This document shows positions 18,059-25,250 of a DNA stretch of 64,000 nucleotides, one piece after another. Numbering within the stretch: position 1 is the first letter of the stretch; each line of letters starts with the position of its first letter. Made by a program: the position numbers and the translations under genes. The stretch lies in contig JAEWJX010000082.1 in NCBI GenBank assembly GCA_023386365.1, positions 18,723 to 82,722 of the forward strand. Reading direction: 5' to 3'. Source of the DNA: Actinomycetes bacterium. GTDB taxonomy: Bacteria; Actinomycetota; Actinomycetes; Actinomycetales; Microbacteriaceae. Below the pieces are notes generated by a model. The model did not search any database. It saw only the letters and a list, made by a program, of their open reading frames with translations, and was not told the DNA's origin.

Positions 18059-18394
18059 ATGGGGACACTCTTCTACGCGGATCAGGCCATCGAGATGGAC
18101 GACCGCACCCTCTCCCACCTGAAGATCGCGGTCGTCACCAAACTGCGTCGCGGGGAGAGCTTCACCCTCTCGTGGGTCCACGCGGATGATGCGCCGGTCG
18201 GCCGCACCACGATCTGGATGCACGAGTCGATCCCGCTGCGGTTCGAGTTCGACGAGACGGAGCCTCCGGTGCTGCACCGCGAGTGGATCGAGGAGATCCT
18301 GCGCTCCGCGAACACGACCGGCGGCATCCAGCTCACCGCTGAGCACATGGACACGGGTCCGGTCGCTGTCGACGCACCCGCGGCAGATATCTAG
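18059..18394 (+). CDS. DUF7882-type protein, paralogue 1
   Basis: A 111-residue soluble protein beginning 'MGTLFYADQAIEMDDRTLSH', with 'VTKLRRGESFTLSW' and 'TTIWMHESIPLRFEF'. This is the pattern of a small family seen widely in Microbacteriaceae, sometimes mislabelled ATP-dependent DNA ligase because it sits at that enzyme's boundary in annotation. No catalytic motif is visible and the function is unknown. A diverged paralogue is on the opposite strand at 18788-19147. Divergent from the AhpD-like gene, with a 72-nt shared upstream region. Confidence 0.8.
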   Translation: MGTLFYADQAIEMDDRTLSHLKIAVVTKLRRGESFTLSWVHADDAPVGRTTIWMHESIPLRFEFDETEPPVLHREWIEEILRSANTTGGIQLTAEHMDTGPVAVDAPAADI

Positions 18395-18475
18395 GCACTA
18401 TCACTTTCGCCGGACGCCCGCCACGGGTTCGCGCAGATTCGTCGCGGGGCGCACGCTGGGTCGAGGGAGATCTCG

Positions 18476-18772
18476 ATGAAAGCACTGCTGTACGCCGGAC
18501 ATGAACTGCTCACCACCGATCCTGTGGCTGACGCACTGCTCGACTACGTCGAGACGCTACCGATGAACCAGCCGCCGGATCGGGTGGTCATCCCCGCGCT
18601 CCGCGACGGTCAGCCGGTGGTCGCCGAGATGGTGCTCACCGCGGCGACGCCGGTGGCGGTCACCACGACACCGCTTGCCGACACGCCCCTGGACGGCGCC
18701 GACTACGCCGTGGCGGTGCTGCGCAACAAGGCGGAGAGGATCGCCGGGATCGGCTACCACCTGGAGCCGTGA
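18476..18772 (+). CDS. Small hypothetical protein (98 aa)
   Basis: Not recognised. It begins 'MKALLYAGHELLTTDPVADA', and the second half is Ala/Thr/Val-rich beta-type sequence ending 'AERIAGIGYHLEP'. It is acidic and soluble, with no cysteine. A GAGGGAGA ribosome site precedes ATG 18476. It sits between the two DUF7882 genes, which suggests, but does not prove, a shared role with them. Confidence 0.7.
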   Translation: MKALLYAGHELLTTDPVADALLDYVETLPMNQPPDRVVIPALRDGQPVVAEMVLTAATPVAVTTTPLADTPLDGADYAVAVLRNKAERIAGIGYHLEP

Positions 18773-18787
18773 CGGCTCGCAAGGGCC

Positions 18788-19147
18788 TCAGCGGGCGGGG
18801 TGGTCCTTGCGCTTGATGCTGTTGTCTTTCGACTTCACGGGCTGCTCGGTGGCGGGGTCGTCGCCGAGCACGAGCCCGCGGGTGGAGCCGGCCTGGGCGG
18901 CCAGCTCTTCGAGCCACTCCTTGTCGATGAGCGGCATGCGGCTCCCCGAGTAGCGGAAGTAGAGGGGGATGGCGGTGTCGAGCCAGATGGAGCTGCGGCC
19001 GTCGCCCACCTGCGGGGTGTCGCGCCAGCTGAGCATGAACGATTCGCGGCGACGCAGCTTCGCGTTGACGATGAGTTCGAGGTGAGCGAGCACGCGGTCA
19101 TCGAACGAGATCTCGATGCCGGAGCTGCCATAGATGAGGGAGCCCAC
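18788..19147 (-). CDS. DUF7882-type protein, paralogue 2
   Basis: A 119-residue protein beginning 'VGSLIYGSSGIEISFDDRVL', with 'VNAKLRRRESFMLSW' and 'SSIWLDTAIPLYFRY', clearly the same family as 18059-18394. The C-terminus adds a Lys/Asp-rich tail ('KSKDNSIKRKDHPAR'). GTG 19147 with GGAAGG upstream is the best start. Function unknown. The two copies face each other around the 98-residue gene. Confidence 0.8.
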   Translation of the reverse strand: MGSLIYGSSGIEISFDDRVLAHLELIVNAKLRRRESFMLSWRDTPQVGDGRSSIWLDTAIPLYFRYSGSRMPLIDKEWLEELAAQAGSTRGLVLGDDPATEQPVKSKDNSIKRKDHPAR

Positions 19148-19218
19148 GTTCGCCTTCCGAGGTGGGGCCGACGCGGCGCGTCGGCGCGGATGTGCTGAGG
19201 CGATGCTACGGCACGACG

Positions 19219-19986
19219 TCAGTGGCGGCCCGCCAGTCGCGCGGTGACTTCGCGTGCGATGGCGATGACCGCCTGCCCGAGCGGCTCCCACGCATCCGTG
19301 TCGACCGCCGGGCCGCGGAACGTGAGCCCGACGGCGGCCGCCGGGTAGCCGGTGCTGTCGTTGGCGCACGCGCCGACGGATGCGTAGTCCTCGGTGATCT
19401 CGCCGTGCTCGGTGGCCCAGCCGCGCGCGCGGGTGTCGGCCAGCATCCGCTCCAGGTCGGCGAGGGTCGTGGGTCCGCCGTCGTTGCGGCGGATGAGGGC
19501 GCTGCGGTCGGGATAGAGGGCGCGCACCTGCCCCGGCGGGAGTGCCGCCAGGAGCGAGCGCCCGGTGGCGGTGAGGTGCGCGGGGAGGCGCACGCCGATG
19601 CTGGTGACGGTGGTGGGGGCCCGGAAGCCCTGCACCCGCGCGAGGTAGATGACGTCGGCGCCACTGAGGACGGCCAGGTGCGCGACCACCGGCACGGGGG
19701 AGCGCGGCACGAATCGTTCGAGCAGCGGAAGGGTGAGGCGGGTGAGTTGGGCGGCGCGCTGGGGTGCCGCCCCGAGGTCGCCCATCAGGGTGCTGGGGCC
19801 GTAGGTGCGGTGCTCGGGGTAGTGCACGACGAAGCCTTCGTCCATGAGTACCCGCAGGAGTTGGTACACCGACGAGCGGGGGAGGGTGAGGTCGCGCGCG
19901 ATGCTGGAGGCGCGGGCGGGGGCTGCACGTTCGCCGAGGTAGCGCAGGATGCCGAGCGCGTGGCGGGCGGCGGGGATCGTCGGCAC
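19219..19986 (-). CDS. IclR-family transcriptional regulator, likely hut regulator
   Basis: A 255-residue IclR protein: winged HTH in residues 5-65 ('LTLPRSSVYQLLRVLMDEGF'), then the GAF-like effector domain with 'RLPAHLTATGRSLLAALP' (near 150) and 'SVGACANDSTGYPAAAVGLTF' style residues. It is divergent from hutH, with 120 nt between start codons and a 16-bp palindrome there. Control of histidine use is inferred from this placement; urocanate would be the expected effector, as for other Hut regulators. The start is GTG 19986, 5 nt after GGAGG; GTG 19992 is an alternative. Confidence 0.88.
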   Translation of the reverse strand: MPTIPAARHALGILRYLGERAAPARASSIARDLTLPRSSVYQLLRVLMDEGFVVHYPEHRTYGPSTLMGDLGAAPQRAAQLTRLTLPLLERFVPRSPVPVVAHLAVLSGADVIYLARVQGFRAPTTVTSIGVRLPAHLTATGRSLLAALPPGQVRALYPDRSALIRRNDGGPTTLADLERMLADTRARGWATEHGEITEDYASVGACANDSTGYPAAAVGLTFRGPAVDTDAWEPLGQAVIAIAREVTARLAGRH

Positions 19987-20001
19987 CGGCACCTCCGAAT
20001 C

Positions 20002-20017
20002 GTCTGAGATCTCAGAC
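20002..20017. promoter_or_regulatory. Perfect 16-bp palindrome, candidate Hut operator
   Basis: 'GTCTGAGATCTCAGAC' equals its own reverse complement. It lies 15 nt before the iclR start and 89 nt before hutH, in the shared divergent region. IclR dimers often bind about 15-bp palindromes, so this is the natural candidate site for the divergent regulator. The link is inferred. Confidence 0.72.
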
Positions 20018-20106
20018 AGATTAGCGCCGATCCCTCTCCCGCCGGGCCCCGCGGCTCGCTGGAATGGTCGCAACGTTCCACTCACATCGTGGCGAGGAGA
20101 TCCCGG

Positions 20107-21636
20107 ATGCCGCAGACCGTTCAGGTGGGGGCCGCACCCCTCACGCCGGCGCAGGTGGTGGCGGTCGCCCGCCACGACGCGCACGTGGAGATCGCCCCGG
20201 AGGCGCTCGGCGCGATGGCCCGCTCCCGCGCGATCATCGAGTCGCTCGCCGAGGACACACGCCCGCACTACGGCATCTCCACCGGGTTCGGTGCGCTCGC
20301 CAGTCAGCAGATCCCCGCCGAGCGCCGCATCGAGCTGCAGCGCTCGCTGGTGCGCTCGCACGCCGCCAGCTCGGGTGCGGAGGTGGAGCGCGAGGTGGTG
20401 CGCGCCACGATCCTGCTGCGGTTGGCGACCATCGCCACCGGCCACACGGGTGTTCGGCCGGAGGTCGCCGCCGTCTACGTCGGCATGCTCGAACACGACA
20501 TCACGCCCGTGATCGGCGAATACGGCTCGCTCGGCTGCTCCGGGGACCTCGCACCTCTCGCACACATCGCGCTCGCGGCGATGGGCGAGGGCACGGTGCG
20601 GGTGGGAGGCGTGCTCACCGATGCCGCCGACGCGCTGCGGGAGGCGGGCCTGCATCCCGTCGAACTTCGCGAGAAGGAGGGGCTCGCGCTCATCAACGGC
20701 ACCGACGGGATGCTGGGGATGCTCTGTCTGGCGCTCGCCGACCTCGACCGGCTGATGCTGACCGCCGACCTCACCGCCGCGATGAGCATCGAGGGTCTCG
20801 CCGGTACCGACACGGTGTTCGCGGAGGACCTGCACGCGCTCCGGCCGCACCCGGGGCAGGCGGCCTCCGCATCCGTGATCCGCTCGCTACTGGCAGAGTC
20901 GCCGGTGATCGCCGCGCACCGCACCACCGGGTTCACGCGGGTGCAGGACGCCTACTCGCTGCGCTGCGCCCCGCAGGTGCACGGTGCCGCGCGCGACACG
21001 ATCGAACACGCACGGCGGGTGGCGCGCATCGAGCTGGCAAGCGCGATCGACAACCCGGTCGTCACCTCCGACGGCCGCGTCGAGTCGAACGGCAACTTCC
21101 ACGGCGCGCCTCTCGGCTACGTGCTCGACTTCCTGGCGATCGCGGTGGCGGATGTCGCGTCGATGAGCGAGCGGCGCACCGACCGCTTCCTGGATAAGGC
21201 GCGCAACGGCGGACTGCCGCCGTTCCTCGCCTCCGACCCGGGCGTCGACTCCGGGCACATGATCGCCCAGTACACGCAGGCCGGGATCGTGAGCGAACTG
21301 AAGCGCCTCGCGGTGCCGGCATCGGTCGACTCGATCCCGACGAGCGCCATGCAGGAGGACCACGTCTCGATGGGGTGGAGCGCCGCCCGCAAGCTGCGGC
21401 GCTCACTCGACGGGCTGGGGCGCGTGCTCGCCGTCGAGCTGATGACCGCCGCCCGCGGCATCGAACTGCGCGGCGAAGGGTCGGCGCCCGCCACCGCCCA
21501 CGCGGTGGAGGCCCTGCGGGCCCGCGTCCCGGGGCCCGGACCCGACCGCTTCCTCGCCCCCGACATCGCCGCCGCCGTCGACCTCGTCGCGGGCGGCACG
21601 CTCGTCGACGATCTGCTCACGAAGGAGTCCGCATGA
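20107..21636 (+). CDS. hutH: Histidine ammonia-lyase
   Basis: A 509-residue enzyme that removes ammonia from L-histidine to give urocanate, the first step of histidine use. The MIO-forming motif is 'GSLGCSGDLAPLAH': Cys-Ser-Gly replaces the commoner Ala-Ser-Gly, a variant the family signature accepts. Further hallmarks: 'YGISTGFGAL', 'REKEGLALINGTDGMLG', 'QDAYSLRCAPQVHG' and 'SNGNFHGAPLGY'. ATG 20107 is chosen because GAGGAG precedes it; GTG 20089 is possible. Its TGA overlaps the hutU ATG. Confidence 0.95.
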   Translation: MPQTVQVGAAPLTPAQVVAVARHDAHVEIAPEALGAMARSRAIIESLAEDTRPHYGISTGFGALASQQIPAERRIELQRSLVRSHAASSGAEVEREVVRATILLRLATIATGHTGVRPEVAAVYVGMLEHDITPVIGEYGSLGCSGDLAPLAHIALAAMGEGTVRVGGVLTDAADALREAGLHPVELREKEGLALINGTDGMLGMLCLALADLDRLMLTADLTAAMSIEGLAGTDTVFAEDLHALRPHPGQAASASVIRSLLAESPVIAAHRTTGFTRVQDAYSLRCAPQVHGAARDTIEHARRVARIELASAIDNPVVTSDGRVESNGNFHGAPLGYVLDFLAIAVADVASMSERRTDRFLDKARNGGLPPFLASDPGVDSGHMIAQYTQAGIVSELKRLAVPASVDSIPTSAMQEDHVSMGWSAARKLRRSLDGLGRVLAVELMTAARGIELRGEGSAPATAHAVEALRARVPGPGPDRFLAPDIAAAVDLVAGGTLVDDLLTKESA

Positions 21637-23264
21637 TCACCGCACACCGCGGAAGCACCCTGCACACGCTCGGCTGGCCGCAGGAGGCGGCCCTGCGGAT
21701 GCTGCAGAACAACCTCGACCCGGAGGTGGCCGAGCATCCGGATGAGCTGGTCGTCTACGGGGGGACGGGCAAAGCGGCCCGCGACTGGCCGAGCTACCAC
21801 GCGATCGTGCGCACCCTCGAGACGTTGAAGGGCGACGAGACGCTGCTCGTGCAGTCCGGCAGGCCGGTGGGGGTGATGCAGACCCACGAGTGGGCGCCGC
21901 GGGTGCTGCTGGCCAACTCGAACCTGGTGGGCGACTGGGCCAACTGGGACGAGTTCCGCCGCCTCGAGCAGCTGGGACTCACCATGTACGGCCAGATGAC
22001 GGCCGGGTCGTGGATCTACATCGGCACGCAGGGCATCCTGCAGGGCACCTACGAGACGTTCTCGGCGGTCGCTGCGAAGAAGTTCGCCGGCACCCTCGCC
22101 GGAACCATCACGCTCACCGCCGGGCTCGGCGGGATGGGTGGGGCGCAGCCGCTCGCCGTCACCATGAACGGCGGGGTCGCGATCTGCATCGACGTCGACC
22201 CGTCGCGCATCCGCCGCCGCCTCGACCACGGTTACCTGGATGTGGAGGCCGCGAACCTCGACGACGCGCTCACGCAGGCGTACGCCGCCCGCGACGCCCC
22301 TCGCGCGCTCTCGATCGGGGTGCTCGGCAACGCCGCCGACCTGGTGCCGCGGCTGCTCGCCATGGGGGCTGAGATCGACATCGTCACCGATCAGACCAGC
22401 GCCCACGATCCGCTCGCCTATCTGCCACTCGGGGTGGCGTTCGAGGACTGGGCGGAGGCCCGGAAGGACCCCGGATTCGCGGACCGCGCCCGGCAGTCGA
22501 TGGCGGCGCACGTCGAGGGGATGGTCGGCTTCCAGCGAGCCGGAGCCGAGGTGTTCGACTACGGCAACAACATCCGCACGGAGGCGCTCGCGGCAGGCTA
22601 CGCGGACGCGTTCGCGTTCCCCGGGTTCGTGCCTGCCTACATCCGCCCGCTCTTCGCCGAAGGCAAGGGGCCGTTCCGGTGGGCTGCGCTCTCCGGTGAC
22701 CCGGCCGACATCGCCGCCACCGACCGGGCCGTGCTCGACCTCTTCCCCGAGAACGAATCGCTGGCCCGATGGATCCGCCTCGCCGGCGAGCGCGTGCACT
22801 TCCAGGGGCTGCCCGCCCGCATCTGCTGGCTCGGCTACGGCGAACGGGATGTGGCGGGGCTGCGGTTCAACGACATGGTCGCCTCGGGTGAGTTGAGCGC
22901 GCCGCTCGCGATCGGCCGCGACCACCTCGACGCGGGGTCGGTGGCGAGCCCGTACCGCGAGACGGAGTCGATGCTCGACGGCTCGGATGCGATCGCCGAC
23001 TGGCCGCTGCTGAACGCGCTCGTGAACACGGCCTCCGGCGCCAGCTGGGTGTCGATCCACCACGGCGGCGGGGTCGGCATCGGGCGCAGCATCCACGCTG
23101 GCCAGGTGACCGTGGCCGACGGCACGGCGCTCGCGGGGGAGAAGATCGCGCGGGTACTGCGCAACGACCCCGGCATGGGCGTGATCCGTCACGTCGACGC
23201 CGGCTACCCGGAGGCGATCACGGCGGCGCACGAGCGCGGCGTGCGCGTGCCGATGGAGGAGTGA
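21633..23264 (+). CDS. hutU: Urocanate hydratase (urocanase)
   Basis: A 543-residue NAD-dependent enzyme turning urocanate into imidazolone propionate. Typical N-terminal 'VVYGGTGKAARDWPSYH' (near residue 35), 'LVQSGRPVGVMQTHEWAPRV' (about 70), 'TAGLGGMGGAQPLAVTMNGG' for NAD binding (about 165) and 'RICWLGYGERD' near the end. ATG 21633 overlaps the hutH stop by 4 nt. The stop overlaps GTGACG before hutG, so the operon is tightly coupled. Length matches the family. Confidence 0.96.
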   Translation: MITAHRGSTLHTLGWPQEAALRMLQNNLDPEVAEHPDELVVYGGTGKAARDWPSYHAIVRTLETLKGDETLLVQSGRPVGVMQTHEWAPRVLLANSNLVGDWANWDEFRRLEQLGLTMYGQMTAGSWIYIGTQGILQGTYETFSAVAAKKFAGTLAGTITLTAGLGGMGGAQPLAVTMNGGVAICIDVDPSRIRRRLDHGYLDVEAANLDDALTQAYAARDAPRALSIGVLGNAADLVPRLLAMGAEIDIVTDQTSAHDPLAYLPLGVAFEDWAEARKDPGFADRARQSMAAHVEGMVGFQRAGAEVFDYGNNIRTEALAAGYADAFAFPGFVPAYIRPLFAEGKGPFRWAALSGDPADIAATDRAVLDLFPENESLARWIRLAGERVHFQGLPARICWLGYGERDVAGLRFNDMVASGELSAPLAIGRDHLDAGSVASPYRETESMLDGSDAIADWPLLNALVNTASGASWVSIHHGGGVGIGRSIHAGQVTVADGTALAGEKIARVLRNDPGMGVIRHVDAGYPEAITAAHERGVRVPMEE

Positions 23265-23266
23265 CG

Positions 23267-24100
23267 GTGGCTCTGTTCGACGACCCGCTGTGGCCGCGCG
23301 CCGGCGGGTGGGCGGCGCCCGAGGGGCACGCGGATGTGGTGCTGGTCGGGGTTCCGACGTGGCGCCGGTCGATCACGCCCGGCTCGACGCACCTCACGCC
23401 GGCGGCGGTGCGCGACGCACTCCGCCGGTACTCGCTCGAGACGTCGCTGACGATCGCGGATGCGGGCGACCTCGTCGACCCGGACGCGTCTCCCGCCGAC
23501 GCGGCCGCGGCGATCGCCGCCCTCGACGCGTCGCTCGTGATCGCGCTGGGTGGCGACAACGCGGCGACCGTGCCGGTGGCGCTCGGCCGTCAGGCGGACG
23601 CGTTGGTGACGGTCGACGCCCACCACGACCTCCGCGACGGCGACTCGAACGGGTCCCCGGTTCGCCAACTTCTGGAGGCGGGGATCCCGGGCACGCGCAT
23701 GGCGCAGCTCGGGATCGAGCCGCTCGCCAACTCGACCGCGTACCGCGCTCGTGCGGATGCGGCCGGCATCCGGGTGGTGGAGCGCGGCGAACTCCTGGGG
23801 GCCGACCTGGGTGAGGTGATGACGCGGGCGCTCGACGCGGTGGCGGGGGAGCGCGTGCACGTCGACCTCGACGTCGATGCCTGCGACCGGGCCGTCGCCC
23901 CCGGATGCCCGGCATCGGTGCCCGGCGGGTTCTCGGCGCTCGACCTGCGGGCGGCCGCGCGGGCCGCGGGCGCGCATCCGTCGGTCACCTCGATCGATCT
24001 GACCGAGGTCGACGCGGCGCTCGATTCGGCCGACGGGCGCACCGTGCGCCTGGTGGCGCTGTGCGTGCTGGAGGCGATCCGGGGGTTCGCGGCACGATGA
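23267..24100 (+). CDS. hutG: Formimidoylglutamase, arginase family
   Basis: A 277-residue ureohydrolase-fold protein expected to hydrolyse N-formimino-glutamate to glutamate and formamide. Metal motifs: 'TVDAHHDLRD' and 'HVDLDVDACD' keep the Asp and His ligands. The first arginase motif, normally GGDH, reads 'ALGGDNAAT', with Asn for the Mn-ligand His. No hutF gene is present, so this is the only candidate for the last step. The GTG at 23267 has GGAGGA 6 nt upstream; GTG 23261 overlaps the hutU stop but sits directly on the ribosome site. Substrate assignment rests on operon position. Confidence 0.86.
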   Translation: MALFDDPLWPRAGGWAAPEGHADVVLVGVPTWRRSITPGSTHLTPAAVRDALRRYSLETSLTIADAGDLVDPDASPADAAAAIAALDASLVIALGGDNAATVPVALGRQADALVTVDAHHDLRDGDSNGSPVRQLLEAGIPGTRMAQLGIEPLANSTAYRARADAAGIRVVERGELLGADLGEVMTRALDAVAGERVHVDLDVDACDRAVAPGCPASVPGGFSALDLRAAARAAGAHPSVTSIDLTEVDAALDSADGRTVRLVALCVLEAIRGFAAR

Positions 24101-24116
24101 ACGCGGAGGTGCTCCC

Positions 24117-25247
24117 ATGACCGCAGAACTGTTCGACCGCATCGGCGTGCTCGTCACCGGCGACGTCGAGCGGCCCGTCATCGAGGACGCGGCGCTGGTC
24201 GTCGACGATGGTCAGGTCGTCTGGGTCGGCGAGGCGTCTGCTGCTCCGGATGCCGATGAGCGTATCGACGCCGACGGCCGCGCCGTCATCCCCGGCTTCG
24301 TCGACTCGCACACCCACCTGGTGTTCGCGGGGGATCGCGCCGACGAGTTCGAGGCCCGGATGGCGGGCCGCAGCTACACGGCGGGCGGTATCCGGCGCAC
24401 GGTCGCCGCCACGCGTGCGGCCACCGACGACGAACTGCTGCGTCACGGGCGGCGCCTGGTGGCGGAAGCGCGGGCGCAGGGCACCACCACGATCGAGGTG
24501 AAGAGCGGCTACGGGCTGAGCCTCGCCGACGAGCTGCGCTCGGTGCGGGTCGCGCGGGAGCTGACCGACGAGGTCACTTTCCTCGGGGCGCACGTCGTCC
24601 CCGAGGGTGCCGACCGCGACGCGTACGTCGAGCTGGTGGCCGGCGACATGCTGGAGGCGTGCGCGCCATACGCCCGCTGGATCGACGTGTTCTGCGAGAC
24701 GGGAGCGTTCACCGTCGACGAGACGGAGCGCATCCTGCGCGCGGGTGCCGCGAAGGGGCTCGGGCTGCGGGTGCATGCCGCCCAGTTGGCGCCCTCCGAC
24801 GGCATCCGGATGGCGGTCGACCTCGACGCGGCGAGCATCGACCATTGCACCTTCCTCAGCGACGACGACGTCGAGGCGCTCGCCGCGAGCAGCACCGTGG
24901 CGACACTGCTGCCGGGTGCCGAGTTCTCCACCCGCCAACCGTGGCCGGATGCGCGGCGCCTCCTCGACGCGGGCGTCACGGTCGCGCTGGCGAGCGACTG
25001 CAACCCGGGGTCGAGCTACACGACGTCGCTGCCGTTCTGCATTGCGCTCGCGGTGCGGGAGATGGGGATGACGCCCCTCGAGGCGGTGCTCGCGGCGACG
25101 ACCGGCGGCGCGGCCGCGCTCCGCCGCGACGACGTCGGGCGTCTCACGCCCGGCAGCCGTTCCCACCTGGTGATGCTCGACGCGCCCAGCTACGTGCACC
25201 TCGCGTACCGGCCGGGGGTGCCGCTCATCCACCGCGTCTGGAGCTGA
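24117..25247 (+). CDS. hutI: Imidazolonepropionase
   Basis: A 376-residue amidohydrolase that opens imidazolone propionate to N-formimino-glutamate. Metal motif 'GFVDSHTHLVFAGDRADEF' (HxH) near residue 60, substrate residues in 'TIEVKSGYGLS' near 130, 'LRVHAAQLAPSDGI' with a metal His near 225, and the catalytic Asp in 'LASDCNPGSSYT' near 300. A GCGGAGG ribosome site lies before ATG 24117. It is the last gene of the operon; order H-U-G-I means the substrate for step three is handled by the fourth gene. Confidence 0.95.
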   Translation: MTAELFDRIGVLVTGDVERPVIEDAALVVDDGQVVWVGEASAAPDADERIDADGRAVIPGFVDSHTHLVFAGDRADEFEARMAGRSYTAGGIRRTVAATRAATDDELLRHGRRLVAEARAQGTTTIEVKSGYGLSLADELRSVRVARELTDEVTFLGAHVVPEGADRDAYVELVAGDMLEACAPYARWIDVFCETGAFTVDETERILRAGAAKGLGLRVHAAQLAPSDGIRMAVDLDAASIDHCTFLSDDDVEALAASSTVATLLPGAEFSTRQPWPDARRLLDAGVTVALASDCNPGSSYTTSLPFCIALAVREMGMTPLEAVLAATTGGAAALRRDDVGRLTPGSRSHLVMLDAPSYVHLAYRPGVPLIHRVWS

Positions 25248-25250
25248 GCG

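Noticed and set aside
20107..21636. HutH might be broken because the MIO motif is CSG, not ASG.
   Set aside because: The family signature accepts Ser, Ala or Cys before Ser-Gly, and the rest of the protein is intact.
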